Notes: generated from the sequence alone by a model not told the origin. 64,000 nucleotides of DNA from Planctomycetota bacterium (GCA_008501825.1 QQUA01000022.1:149225-213224), one strand, 5' to 3'; shown: positions 36,507 to 46,259, counted from the first letter of the stretch. Numbers and translations are program-made.

Positions 36507-37199
36507 GTGAATCCAGCCGCCTCTCGCATTCTCGTCGTGGAAGACGACGCCCGCATCCGCCTGGAGTTGGAGGACGCCTTAACCGGGGCAGGCTTTACAG
36601 TCATGACCGCGGCGACCTTGAGCGAAGCTCAGCAGGCCCTGCAGCACGATTTCGATCTCATGGTGCTGGATTTGGGCATGCCCGACGGCGACGGCCTGGA
36701 TTTTTGCCGTAATCTGCGCCGCGGCCAAAGGGCACTTCCGGTTTTGATCTTGACCGCCCGGTCCGATCCGATGGAGAGAGTTCGGGGATTGGATCTGGGC
36801 GCCGACGACTATTTGGGAAAACCTTTTTTCATGCCCGAAGTGGTGAGCCGAATTCGTTCCATCCTCCGCCGGGCGGGCCGCTCCGCCGAACTTGGCCGGG
36901 TCGAAATCCAGGGAGTTTGGGCCGATCCGCGCAGCCACCGAGCCGGAGTCGATCAAAGCGAAATCGAGCTGAAGCCGCGGGAATTCGATTTGTTGCTGTT
37001 TTTCCTTCGAAACCCAGGCCGGGCATGGACGCGAGAACAACTCTTGGATCGAGTATGGGGCATGGGTTATTGGGGCGGCCCCCGCACCGTTGACCTCCAC
37101 GTCCGTCGACTGCGGCTGAAAATCGAGGAGAATCCAGAAGCGCCGACTCGATTACAAACGGTTTACGGAGTCGGATATCGCTACGGAGAAGGAGCATGA
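36507..37199 (+). CDS. Two-component response regulator (OmpR/PhoB family)
   Basis: The product is 230 residues from GTG 36507, with TAGGAAG nine bases upstream. The receiver domain (7-120) has acidic pair E12-D14 and phospho-acceptor D55 (MVLDLGMPDGDGLD), and ends GADDYLGKPF with the conserved Lys. The C-terminal winged helix has LKPREFDLLLFFLRNPGRAWTREQLLDRVWG, RTVDLHVRRLRLKIE and TVYGVGYRY. It is a DNA-binding regulator phosphorylated by the next gene, whose start overlaps its stop by 4 bases. Confidence 0.93.
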   Translation: MNPAASRILVVEDDARIRLELEDALTGAGFTVMTAATLSEAQQALQHDFDLMVLDLGMPDGDGLDFCRNLRRGQRALPVLILTARSDPMERVRGLDLGADDYLGKPFFMPEVVSRIRSILRRAGRSAELGRVEIQGVWADPRSHRAGVDQSEIELKPREFDLLLFFLRNPGRAWTREQLLDRVWGMGYWGGPRTVDLHVRRLRLKIEENPEAPTRLQTVYGVGYRYGEGA

Positions 37200-38368
37200 A
37201 ATTCGCCCGACAAGATGAACGGATTCCCTGGTTTCGCCGCCTTTCGATCCGGCTGGCCTTTCTGGTCGTTTCCACTCTTTTGGTCAGCGGATTCGCATAC
37301 ATCCCGCTTTATTTTCTATTGGGCCACCACATGTATCCGGCTTGGTTCGACGCCGAGTTCTTGCGCTGGCGCGCTGACGCCCTGGAAGCGGTTGAACGAG
37401 GGGAATTGGAAAAGGCCGCTTTGTACGACGAGTACGAAGACGACTCCGGTCCCTTTGAAATCGCCTGGCTGTTCGGCCAAGTCACGATAAGCGCGGCAGT
37501 GCTTTATTCCGGTATTACCTGGATGGTTACCCGCAGAGTGCAAAAGTTGGCCAAGCAAGCCCAGGCGCCGGTCGGTCCCTCTTCCACCTTGCCCGGCCCA
37601 TTTCAAATCGGGGGCAATGATGAACTGACTCGCCTCGCCAGCACCATGAACGGTTTACGGCAACGAGTCGAAGTCTTATTGCAAACCCTGGCTCGACAAA
37701 GCGAAGAAAGAAAACAATGGGTCGCTCAAGTTTCTCATGACATCCGAACCCCGATGACCGCTTTGATCGCCTGTTTGGATCGATGGGAATCCGCCAAAGA
37801 CCCAAATACCGCCGGCGATCTGGTGCAACTCGCGCGAGCGGACGCCGGCCGAGTGCGGGCCCTGGCCGAGGACCTGTTGGAGGTGGCGCGGTTGGACGCC
37901 GGAGCCGAGCTGCAACAGGAGCCGGTCCTCCCGGCGGAACTGGTTCACCAAGTCGTCGCCGGCTTGCGGCCGTGGTTGGAACAAGGGGGCAAGCGCCTGG
38001 AACTCGAACTTGCTCGGGGGCTTCCCTCGCTGTTAGCTGACGGCCACCTGCTGAGCCGGGCCTTGGAAAACCTGCTGCGAAACGGGGCTGAACACGCGAG
38101 AAGCCTGATTCGTCTGAGCCTCCGGGCCGAAAGCGAAGCTGCTGAAGTTGTTTTGACCGTGGACGACGACGGTCCGGGTTTTCCTGGCCTGAACGAGCCG
38201 ATGGATTTGGCTCAACTGCGACAAGAAAAGGGCTCCAAAGAAGGAGGTGGCTTGGGATTGGCCATCATCGACAAAGTCGTTCGCCTCCATCGAGGTTCGA
38301 TTCAGGCCGCCGTTTCCCCGGAGGGAGGTGCCCGGGTGACCTTGAGATTGCCGGTGAAGTCGACCTAG
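37196..38368 (+). CDS. Sensor histidine kinase
   Basis: The 390-residue product has two membrane helices (about 18-42 and 88-111) flanking a short periplasmic loop of ~45 acidic residues (ERGELEKAALYDEYEDDSG). A HAMP-like linker and the HisKA box VSHDIRTPMTAL (H181) follow. The HATPase_c domain has an N box (ENLLRNGAEHA), DDDGPG and GGGLGLAI. It is cognate to the overlapping response regulator. The small periplasmic segment gives no hint of the ligand. Confidence 0.93.
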   Translation: MKFARQDERIPWFRRLSIRLAFLVVSTLLVSGFAYIPLYFLLGHHMYPAWFDAEFLRWRADALEAVERGELEKAALYDEYEDDSGPFEIAWLFGQVTISAAVLYSGITWMVTRRVQKLAKQAQAPVGPSSTLPGPFQIGGNDELTRLASTMNGLRQRVEVLLQTLARQSEERKQWVAQVSHDIRTPMTALIACLDRWESAKDPNTAGDLVQLARADAGRVRALAEDLLEVARLDAGAELQQEPVLPAELVHQVVAGLRPWLEQGGKRLELELARGLPSLLADGHLLSRALENLLRNGAEHARSLIRLSLRAESEAAEVVLTVDDDGPGFPGLNEPMDLAQLRQEKGSKEGGGLGLAIIDKVVRLHRGSIQAAVSPEGGARVTLRLPVKST

Positions 38369-38432
38369 CTCCAGCTTGGAGAGCGGGAATCGGGGTTCCC
38401 GGGCTACACTAGGAACAAGCCCGGCTTTTCCC

Positions 38433-40958
38433 GTGCCCTTCCCCCCCATCGCCATTTTGCTTTCGGCATCGCTTGCAGCCGCCCCGCCGGCGCAAGCTTC
38501 GGGGCAAGATGTCCCCTTATCCCTTTACACCAGCCCCCATTGGCCAAATGGATTAGATTTCGGCGAAGCCAACGGGATTTCCTTCGGCGACTACGACGGC
38601 GACGGTTGGCCGGATTTATTCGTATTCAGTTCCGGGCATTTGTGGCGCAACCTCCACGGTACGACTTGGGTTTTGGCCGCCGACTTGGATACCGTCCTGC
38701 CCTTTGCCGGACGCCGCTACGGCTCGGCCTTTGGCGATTACAACGGCGACGGTCTGGCCGACATTGCCACCGAGCCTCGCCGCGGCATGGGCGACGATTG
38801 TTTCCATCTGTTGAAAAACCTCGGGGCCGGCCCGAATTTCGTCGATGTTGCCGGCGACCCCAACGTCTTTCCCATCCCATCCTGCGGCATGGATGCGGAA
38901 ACCATCGTTTGGGCCGACCTGGACGGCGATCAAGATTTGGATTTATTCGTGCCGGCCTATCCGCCGTCGCTCGGCAGCACCGACAACCGGTTCTTCCGCA
39001 ACCTTGGCCCGACCGGTCCGGGAGGGATTTATCGCTTCACCGAAGAAGCGGCTTCCGCTGGTTTATTGGTGGCCAATGCCGCCATTCGCCCGGAAGGTGC
39101 TCAAGTCGCAGATACCGACGGTGACGGCGATTTGGACTTGTACTGCAACGGTTATCTTTATCAAAACCACTCGGCCTTAGACCTCCCGGCATTTACTTTC
39201 ATGACCGAGGCCGGCTCGGGAATTTCCTCCATGGGCATTCGCGATGAGGGAGTGGTTTTCGTCGACTATGACCTCGACGGCGATTACGATTTGCTCGTCA
39301 ACTACAACCCTCCTCAGGGCATGCGGCTTTGGGAAGCCCGAGGGGACGGCACTTATTTCCTAACCGATCTGAATGTAATCGAAGATCATACCCTCGGAAC
39401 CGCTTACGGCATCACCATGGCGGATTGGGACGGAGACGGCGACTTCGATTTGCAAGGCCGGGACACCTTTCGCCGCAACCTTTGGGTGGAGCAAGGAAAG
39501 CGCCGATTTGAATTGGTCTCTCATCAGGTGGATCCCATCCATCTCGATCAAACGCCTCCAGCATGGGGAGATTGGGATCAGGACGGCGACGTCGACTTGG
39601 CCCTTCGCTGGCTATACCAAAACGACCTTTACGGCCCGGACACCGCGCCTGAAAACAAACGCCACCTTCGGGTGCGGGTGGTACAAGATTCGACCTTGGT
39701 TCCCACCGGATTGGAAACGGAATTCGGCGCTTCGGTGGAAGTCCGGGTCTATGGAGAGGAAGGCTTCCGCCGGCGCAAACAACTGGTTTCCAGTTCGTCC
39801 GGCTATTTAAATCAAAATGAGTACACCTTGACCTTTCAATTGCCCGAGGATGCGGTCAGCGGCTTACGTTTCGATTTAAGCGTAGATTTTCCCGGCCTGC
39901 AAAGCACTTCGTTCCGGCGGGTGGACAAATTCGTCAACCCGGCATTGGGCCACTTGGAACTCGCCGCCTTGGGTCAAGACCGAGAAATCACCGTGTTTCG
40001 AAGCGGCAAGGTGCGTATGCACGGCTGCGACTTGGAAGCTCCCGATGCTCGTTCGGCGGACTTGATCACCAGTACCCATGGGTTGATTCGCCCTTCTCCG
40101 AACCAAGCACCTCCGGATCCTGTAGTGGCCAGCCGGCCGCCGGAATTTGTCGGCATCGAAATCGACACCAACTCGGCAACCACTCCGCTTCAAGTTCGAG
40201 AAATCTTGATCGACGGGTTCCCGGGAACGCCGATGAAAACCCGCCATGGGATGGCCAATTTCCTGGTTTGGGACGTCACCGATCCACTTCAACCGCAGCA
40301 GCTTCCTTTCGGGACCTGGCAACGTCAATCTCACGGCCGCAATTTCCGCAGCAGCGAATTCTGCAATTTTCTGATGCAGCCGGGCCGAATTTATCGCTTG
40401 GTCACCCACGCCCAAAGCTTGCGAGCCACTCCGATTTCCGGCCCTGTTCATCATGGCCCCTTCGCGGTAACCGGAGGCCTGCGTTACCGCGATTCCAATC
40501 CGGCCAGCGGTCGTGCCGTAGTGTCGGCAGCGTTGGATCCTTCTCAGGTCTATCTTTCGGTTCGGCTATCCGAATTTGCCGGTGAACCCTGGAAAGACCT
40601 CGGCCAAGGCGTAGCCGGCCTTCTTGGTCAACCGGTGTTGGAAGCCAGCGGCGGCGGCTGGGCCGGCACCCCCACTCGCTTGCAGCTTCGAGGGGCCATG
40701 CCCTTATCTCATGTGACTTTGATTACCGGTTCCAGTTTACGCTGCCAACCGGTTCAAGGCGTCCTGGTCCTGCCCGATTTGGATCAAATTCAAAACGATT
40801 TGACCACCGATCTTACCGGTCGATTGGAAATGTCGGCCACCTGGCCTGCCAATCTCGGCCGAGGGATTCCCTTGTTCTTTCAAGCCTTTATTTCCGACCC
40901 CACCGCCCCCCGCGGCACCGCGGTTTCCAATACCGTGGTTCGGTTATCCGAAGATTAA
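38433..40958 (+). CDS. Large secreted VCBS/FG-GAP repeat protein
   Basis: The product is 841 residues from GTG 38433; a TTG at 38376 is an alternative. A signal peptide (PFPPIAILLSASLAAAPPAQASG) is followed by repeated calcium-type motifs: DYDGDGWPDLFVF, DYNGDGLADIA, DLDGDQDLDLFV, DTDGDGDLDLY, DYDLDGDYDLL and DWDGDGDFDLQ. Residues ~440-560 resemble the ASPIC/UnbV-like region that often follows VCBS repeats (LRVRVVQDSTLVPTGLETEFGASVEV). The C-terminal ~150 residues carry the end domain found in many secreted planctomycete proteins (LFFQAFISDPTAPRGTAVSNTVVRL). Confidence 0.82.
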   Translation: MPFPPIAILLSASLAAAPPAQASGQDVPLSLYTSPHWPNGLDFGEANGISFGDYDGDGWPDLFVFSSGHLWRNLHGTTWVLAADLDTVLPFAGRRYGSAFGDYNGDGLADIATEPRRGMGDDCFHLLKNLGAGPNFVDVAGDPNVFPIPSCGMDAETIVWADLDGDQDLDLFVPAYPPSLGSTDNRFFRNLGPTGPGGIYRFTEEAASAGLLVANAAIRPEGAQVADTDGDGDLDLYCNGYLYQNHSALDLPAFTFMTEAGSGISSMGIRDEGVVFVDYDLDGDYDLLVNYNPPQGMRLWEARGDGTYFLTDLNVIEDHTLGTAYGITMADWDGDGDFDLQGRDTFRRNLWVEQGKRRFELVSHQVDPIHLDQTPPAWGDWDQDGDVDLALRWLYQNDLYGPDTAPENKRHLRVRVVQDSTLVPTGLETEFGASVEVRVYGEEGFRRRKQLVSSSSGYLNQNEYTLTFQLPEDAVSGLRFDLSVDFPGLQSTSFRRVDKFVNPALGHLELAALGQDREITVFRSGKVRMHGCDLEAPDARSADLITSTHGLIRPSPNQAPPDPVVASRPPEFVGIEIDTNSATTPLQVREILIDGFPGTPMKTRHGMANFLVWDVTDPLQPQQLPFGTWQRQSHGRNFRSSEFCNFLMQPGRIYRLVTHAQSLRATPISGPVHHGPFAVTGGLRYRDSNPASGRAVVSAALDPSQVYLSVRLSEFAGEPWKDLGQGVAGLLGQPVLEASGGGWAGTPTRLQLRGAMPLSHVTLITGSSLRCQPVQGVLVLPDLDQIQNDLTTDLTGRLEMSATWPANLGRGIPLFFQAFISDPTAPRGTAVSNTVVRLSED

Positions 40959-40992
40959 GCCGCCGGCCACGGGATTACCCTGGAAGGCGATC

Positions 40993-42159
40993 ATGACCAA
41001 CCGCCGCCTTCCCCTCGCCATCGTTCTCCTCGGAATCGGATTCGGTTCCCCGTTGGCCTCGATGCCACAGCCGGACCACGAGCGGAAGGCGGAAGGCCCG
41101 TTGCAGGACTTCCTCGGCCGATCGGCCTTTGAAACAAGGAAACTCTTCGATCAAGGTCGATTTCCCAACGTGGTGGTCAGCATGGAAGGAACGGTGTTGG
41201 CTCTCTGGGGAGGGGTCAAGTTGCGCCGGAGCGAAGACGGAGGAGCCACTTGGGGTCCAGAAATCTCCATTCGAAAGGGATTCATGGGTGGCGGCGCCAT
41301 CGTCAACGAAAACAACGGGGAAATCCTGGCGTTCGTAGAAGAAGGCCATCCGCCGGCCCCCCTCACTCTTATGCGTAGCCGAGACGACGGCAAAAGCTGG
41401 TCGGCGATGGAGCATAAAATCTATCCGGATCGAAACGGTCACATTCCTTCCATGCACATGAACGAAGCCGGCATCACCTTGCGCTACGGAACCCATGCCG
41501 GTCGATTGCTTCGAGCCGCTCGCCATTACGCCGGTCGAAATCACCGCGAACAGTGGCCACACCACTACACCACCGCCATCTACAGCGATGACGGCGGCAA
41601 AACTTGGCATTGCAGTCAACCATTCGCCGATATGGGAACCGGAGAAGCGGCCATAGCCGAGTTAGCCAACGGCAGGCTGTATTACAACTCCAGAGCCCAT
41701 TGGTTTCATCGCCAAGATCAACCCCCGCTGAAACGGCGCAGTGCTTGGAGCCACGACGGCGGTCGCACTTGGCAGGATTGGCAAATCGTTCAAAGCCTGC
41801 CCGATGGCCCGCAAGACAGCACTTATGGATGCATGGGCGGTCTGGTTCGCCTGCCAATTCGAAACCGAGACATCCTTCTTTACAGTAATTGCGACAGCCA
41901 GCAAGGAAGGAAGCTAGGCACGATTTGGGTCAGCTTCGACGGCGGCAAAACCTGGCCGCTTAAACGATTGGTTCAAAAAGGCCCCTTTGCTTATTCCTCG
42001 ATGAATGCCGGTCGCCGGCATACGCCTAGCCAAGGATGGATCTTCCTTCACTTTGAAGGAAAGGGATCGCAAATCGCCCGACTCAATCTCCGGTGGCTTT
42101 TGCAAGGAACCGCCACCGGCGACGGAGTGATTCCGAAAGAAATTTGCAACATCGAATAG
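40993..42159 (+). CDS. Sialidase-like (BNR/Asp-box) exported protein
   Basis: The 388-residue product has a signal peptide (LPLAIVLLGIGFGSPLASM). It has five Asp boxes (SxDxGxTW type): SEDGGATWG, SRDDGKSWS, SDDGGKTWH, SHDGGRTWQ and SFDGGKTWP, typical of the six-bladed sialidase propeller. RFPNVV near residue 57 resembles the F/Y-R-I-P motif of GH33 enzymes. Other catalytic residues (Arg triad, nucleophile Tyr) cannot be assigned with certainty, so it could act on other glycans. GGAAGG precedes the ATG. Confidence 0.8.
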   Translation: MTNRRLPLAIVLLGIGFGSPLASMPQPDHERKAEGPLQDFLGRSAFETRKLFDQGRFPNVVVSMEGTVLALWGGVKLRRSEDGGATWGPEISIRKGFMGGGAIVNENNGEILAFVEEGHPPAPLTLMRSRDDGKSWSAMEHKIYPDRNGHIPSMHMNEAGITLRYGTHAGRLLRAARHYAGRNHREQWPHHYTTAIYSDDGGKTWHCSQPFADMGTGEAAIAELANGRLYYNSRAHWFHRQDQPPLKRRSAWSHDGGRTWQDWQIVQSLPDGPQDSTYGCMGGLVRLPIRNRDILLYSNCDSQQGRKLGTIWVSFDGGKTWPLKRLVQKGPFAYSSMNAGRRHTPSQGWIFLHFEGKGSQIARLNLRWLLQGTATGDGVIPKEICNIE

Positions 42160-42326
42160 GAAGCTAACCCTTCTAGGATTTCCTATTTCAAAATGGAAAC
42201 GAATTATGATATTGGCGACGGAAACAAGCCAAGTGTTTTCTACACCTGGCTTTTCCGATAACTCACCCCTCACCTTTCACGAACGGTTGGCTTTCTGGTT
42301 GAAGGAAGCCGCATTGGAACAAGAAC

Positions 42327-43532
42327 ATGCAAACTTCCCGACTTTCGGTTTTTTTGGGATTCCTTTTGCTGCCGGGGATTTCGGCGGCACAACCTCAAGG
42401 TTCGATTCAAGTTTGGGGAGACGACAGCTACGGCGTCGTCAGCCAAACTCCGACCGGATCGGATTTCCTCGAGATCGCCGGAGGAGCCGGCCACTCCCTT
42501 GCCCTCAAACTAGATGGCAGCTTGATTTCTTGGGGTAGGGACAACTACAACCAAGTTTCCCATACTCCAGCAGGTTTCCATTTCCGAGCTTTGGCCGCCG
42601 GAGTCGCCCTCCATTCCCTAGTTTTGAAAGATGACGGCGGCCTCGAGGCATGGGGGCTTGACGCTTCCGGCCAGGTTTCCGGAGCTCCAGGCTTCCCCGG
42701 CTTCGTCCAAGCCAGTCGCGGGCGCTTCACTTCTTATGCCTTGAAAGCCGACGGAGTCATCGTTCCTTGGGGCGATGACTTCTATAACACGATCTCCAAC
42801 ACCCCTACCGGTCCCGGATTCCTTCAAGTCGCAGGAGGTGGCAGCCATTCCTTGGCGCTGAATGGAAACCATGCCATCGTGAGTTGGGGCGATAATTTCT
42901 TTGGTCAGATTTCGGGAACGCCGACCGCTCGAGGTTTCATTCAAATAGCCGCCGGTAGAGACCACTCCCTGGCTTTGCGAGCGGATGGAGCATTGGTGGC
43001 ATGGGGCCGCGATCACTACGGCCAAGTCTCTCAAACCCCCACCGGAACCGATTTCGTGCAAGTATCCGCCGGCGAGGACCACTGTTTGGCTCTCCGGTCG
43101 GACGGTACTCTGATCTCGTGGGGCCGGGATACGCATGGGCAAGTCTCCAGCACTCCCGGCAGCACCGGATTCATCCAAATTGCTGGGGGCGAGTTTCACT
43201 CCCTGGCCTTGGCCAGCACTGCACCCTTCTATTCCATCCTCAATCTGGTTGGCGGCCAAAGCGCCACGCTTAGCGTGGCGGGGGCCACTCCGTCGGGCAC
43301 TGTCTTGATCGGTTACAGCTTGACCGGGGCAGGGCCGACCAACACTCCGTACGGCATGGTGGCGATGTCGCCACCGATTTCTCAGCTTCCTAGCCTCACC
43401 GCGGATGGACACGGCTTCGCCACCACTTCTGCGACCATTCCCACCGCCGTTTCAGGGTTGACGATCTATACCCAAGCCTATGACGCGAGCTCAGGTCAAT
43501 TGAGCCAGGCATTGGCAAGAATAGTCCTTTAA
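42327..43532 (+). CDS. Secreted RCC1-like repeat protein
   Basis: The 401-residue product has a signal peptide (residues 1-21). About seven RCC1-like units follow, each close to FxxIAxGxxHSLALxxDGxLxSWGxDxxGQVSxTPTGxxF, so a seven-bladed propeller is likely. The C-terminal ~95 residues (from about 300) match the end domain of the FG-GAP genes in pattern: GGQ, TPSG, GYSLTGAGP, then IPTAVSGLTIYTQAYD. It has no catalytic motif and is probably surface-exposed. A hairpin terminator follows at 43558-43586. Confidence 0.82.
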   Translation: MQTSRLSVFLGFLLLPGISAAQPQGSIQVWGDDSYGVVSQTPTGSDFLEIAGGAGHSLALKLDGSLISWGRDNYNQVSHTPAGFHFRALAAGVALHSLVLKDDGGLEAWGLDASGQVSGAPGFPGFVQASRGRFTSYALKADGVIVPWGDDFYNTISNTPTGPGFLQVAGGGSHSLALNGNHAIVSWGDNFFGQISGTPTARGFIQIAAGRDHSLALRADGALVAWGRDHYGQVSQTPTGTDFVQVSAGEDHCLALRSDGTLISWGRDTHGQVSSTPGSTGFIQIAGGEFHSLALASTAPFYSILNLVGGQSATLSVAGATPSGTVLIGYSLTGAGPTNTPYGMVAMSPPISQLPSLTADGHGFATTSATIPTAVSGLTIYTQAYDASSGQLSQALARIVL

Positions 43533-43557
43533 CTCGGCCCCTTCGCTACGGAATCTT

Positions 43558-43586
43558 GGCCGGACCTTCCCTTTGAAAGTCCGGCC
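43558..43586 (+). terminator. Hairpin terminator after the RCC1 gene
   Basis: GGCCGGAC (43558-43565) pairs exactly with GTCCGGCC (43579-43586) round a 13-base loop. It lies 25 bases downstream of the RCC1 stop and before the esterase-like gene. Confidence 0.55.
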
Positions 43587-43616
43587 GATGGTTGGTTAGG
43601 ATTCGCCCTGGCAGGA

Positions 43617-44981
43617 TTGAAAGAAAAGGTCGATCTCCAGGCGACTTGTTCCGTAACTCAGGAGGTGACCCAATTCTTGATCCTTCTTGCTCTGGCCGCT
43701 CCGCCTGTTGGGAGCCCGATTCAACAAGCGCCGCAGACGAAGCTGGAAACCAGCCAGGAAGAATTTCTTAGCTGGGTGCAGGAATCGGCCATTCCAGTAG
43801 AACCCTGGCAGAGCAATGCCGAGCTGGAGGCTTATTTGGATCGGGCCCTAAAAGGAAAGCGCATCGTTTTCATCGGAGAACCCGGCCACTTCTTCAGTGA
43901 ACGCCAGGACGTCCAGTTGCTTTTCATTCGCTCTCTAGTTCGGAGGGGTTACCGCCACCTGTTTCTGGAAGGCCTGGGAGCTTCCAACGCCCCGGTGATG
44001 GACGCCTATCTTCAAACTGGAAAACCACCGGTGGCCGGCGACTCCAAACGGCAACAAGAAGCTCAACGATACCGAGAGCGAGCCTTCGAAAGTTGGGTCG
44101 GGGCCAAAGGATCCGACTTTCAAAAGCGTCGAAGCGCCGACCGCCAGCGTTTCCTGGATGCTTTGCGGGAGATCCAGCAATCGCTGCCGGAAACTAGTCC
44201 ACCGCTTCGCATTCATCCCTTGGATATCGACATGCAACCAGGAGCTTGCTACGGATCCATGGACGAAATCCTGGCTCTATACCCCGAGGAACCGGCCCTC
44301 GATTGGATTCGAAGTCAATTGGCCAAGATTGAAGGAGAAAGCATCCAGGATGAGATTCAACGACTGGAGCAACTGAAAAAGGCCATGGAGACAAGTCCCG
44401 ATCAGCACTTCGGAGCTTTGAGCGCAGCCCATCGTCTGGATTTGTTCAAATTCCTCGATTGTTTGATCGAGACGATCGTGTTCTTCGATAGTGCCCGGAC
44501 CGACGGGAGCTTGAATCGCGCCTTGGTGCGCCGGGAACCGGCCATGTATCGGCAGGTGCAATACGGCCTCGACAGCCTGCCCAAAGGCGCCAAAGCCATC
44601 ATGATCGGCCACAACAATCACTTGTGCCGGGCTTCTGGAACCATCCCCCGAGCCCGAAAGCCTTCGATGGGAGAAAGAATTGTGAAAGCCAACCCCGGCC
44701 AGGTGTTTTGTATTTGGATGTTGCACGACCATGGCTGGTTGCTGAATCCGATGGCCAAGGAACCCATCGAACGTCTCGATTCGGATCCATCCCGGGTGGA
44801 AAGCTTGTTGGCGAAAGCGGGCTCCTTGTTTTTACTTCCTCTCGGGAGCGGTAAACCAGGAGAAAGCTATTTGGCAAAGCCTCGTCGCCACAGCTATTTC
44901 AGTTGGTCGGAAACCAGCACTCTAAGCCGGCAAACCGACGCCATCTTCTTTCTGGAGAAAATTTCACCCTTGCACGAATAA
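43617..44981 (+). CDS. Erythromycin-esterase-like exported hydrolase
   Basis: The 454-residue product (maximum length) has a hydrophobic stretch LILLALAAPPVGS, probably a signal. The conserved pattern IVFIGEPGHFFSERQDVQLLFIRSLVRRGYRHLFLE aligns with EreA-type GExxH...E...L..LGF..LE. AIMIGHNNHLCRA takes the place of the second catalytic AHNGH block. EreA-type enzymes hydrolyse esters such as macrolide lactones; the substrate here is unknown. The start is uncertain: TTG 43617, or TTG 43677 behind AGGAGG at 43660-43665. Confidence 0.65.
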   Translation: MKEKVDLQATCSVTQEVTQFLILLALAAPPVGSPIQQAPQTKLETSQEEFLSWVQESAIPVEPWQSNAELEAYLDRALKGKRIVFIGEPGHFFSERQDVQLLFIRSLVRRGYRHLFLEGLGASNAPVMDAYLQTGKPPVAGDSKRQQEAQRYRERAFESWVGAKGSDFQKRRSADRQRFLDALREIQQSLPETSPPLRIHPLDIDMQPGACYGSMDEILALYPEEPALDWIRSQLAKIEGESIQDEIQRLEQLKKAMETSPDQHFGALSAAHRLDLFKFLDCLIETIVFFDSARTDGSLNRALVRREPAMYRQVQYGLDSLPKGAKAIMIGHNNHLCRASGTIPRARKPSMGERIVKANPGQVFCIWMLHDHGWLLNPMAKEPIERLDSDPSRVESLLAKAGSLFLLPLGSGKPGESYLAKPRRHSYFSWSETSTLSRQTDAIFFLEKISPLHE

Positions 44982-45095
44982 GGAGAACTGCCGCTCAAGG
45001 GCCTCGGTCGGTCCGGTCACCAAACTTCTGGCTCATGGATTCCAACGGCTCGGCACGGAGAACGGGACGAACCCAATCACTCAGAACGTTTATTC

Positions 45096-46259
45096 CTAGT
45101 AGCCCGCTTTTTTGTCCACCACGTTCAGCAACGGCTCGCCGGCGGCGAAGCGGCGCAAATTCTCCCGATACACCTGATTCCACTGTTTGCTGGTCAAAGC
45201 CGCTCGCCCGGCGACGTGGGGCGTAATCACGACGTTGTCCATAGACCAAAGCGGGTGATCAGCGGGCAACGGCTCCGGATCGGTTACGTCCAAACACGCA
45301 CCGGCAAGATGCCCGGATTGCAAAGCCAGGGTCAAAGCCTCCGTATCCATGATCCGTCCTCGCGCGATGTTGACCAAAAAAGCGCCTTGTTTCATTTGAG
45401 ACATAGCTTTGGCATCGATCATGCCTCGAGTCTCTTCGGTCAGGGGCAGACACAGAACGATGACGTCAGCTTGCCCCAGCAATGCCGGCAATTGCTCCGG
45501 CGTTCCTTGGAAGTCGACGTAGGGCGGAGCCTCGACGGCACTTCGACGAGTGGCCAGGACGTGCATGCCAAAACCCTTGCCCCGTTGGGCCACCTCCCGC
45601 CCGATGCCGCCCAAGCCGACCACCAGCAAGGTCTTGCCGCTCAAGGCAATGGGTTCGATGCCGCTACCGCGACGATTCCAGGAACCCCGCTGCTTGGCGT
45701 GGAGATGGAAGCGTAAGTCTCGAGTCAGAGTCAAAAGCATGGCGAATACGTGATCGGCAATCGCCGCACCATGAACCCCCTGCATGTTGGTGAGCACCAC
45801 CCGCTCCGTGCTCATCAAAGGTTGATTGGTCAAATAGCGGTCCACTCCAGCACTAGGCGCTTGCACCCAAACTAACTGCTTCGCTGCCCGAACAAACTCG
45901 GGCGTGCAATAACGGCCGTCCACGCCATGGACTTGTGGAGCCCATTGCAACGCTTCCCTTTGCGAGCCGGGAGTCAAGATCCGCAAATTGGGAGCCAAGG
46001 CCTTTAACTCCGCGAGGTCGCTTTCGGCCATCGACCTGGCCAAATAGACCAATGGCTTTTTGCCCCCTTCGGTAGCGATCGCCACCCGAGCGTGGCGCAA
46101 AGAACCCACCGCGGGAGTTTCTTGGGCCGGCGAAGTCGAAATTTCCGACGGCGCCCTTTCCTGGATCTCCTGAGCCACCAAAGCTCCCGAAACCCCGGTG
46201 AACAGAGCCAGAACCGCCAATCGGAACCAGCCCGAGGAGGCATGCTGCGAGGAGGACAT
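45096..46259 (-). CDS. D-2-hydroxyacid dehydrogenase with N-terminal export signal
   Basis: The 387-residue product has the family's NAD-binding motif VVGLGGIGREVAQRG (Gly-x-Gly-x-x-Gly at 215-220) and the catalytic Arg (NIARG, R300), Glu (DPEP, E329) and His (TPHVAG, H348). Its first 30 residues are hydrophobic (FRLAVLALFTGVSGALVAQ), a signal-like sequence that is unusual for an NAD-dependent enzyme of this family. It could be exported, or the start may be wrong. The gene follows the zincin gene on the same strand after 35 bases. Confidence 0.85.
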   Translation of the reverse strand: MSSSQHASSGWFRLAVLALFTGVSGALVAQEIQERAPSEISTSPAQETPAVGSLRHARVAIATEGGKKPLVYLARSMAESDLAELKALAPNLRILTPGSQREALQWAPQVHGVDGRYCTPEFVRAAKQLVWVQAPSAGVDRYLTNQPLMSTERVVLTNMQGVHGAAIADHVFAMLLTLTRDLRFHLHAKQRGSWNRRGSGIEPIALSGKTLLVVGLGGIGREVAQRGKGFGMHVLATRRSAVEAPPYVDFQGTPEQLPALLGQADVIVLCLPLTEETRGMIDAKAMSQMKQGAFLVNIARGRIMDTEALTLALQSGHLAGACLDVTDPEPLPADHPLWSMDNVVITPHVAGRAALTSKQWNQVYRENLRRFAAGEPLLNVVDKKAGY

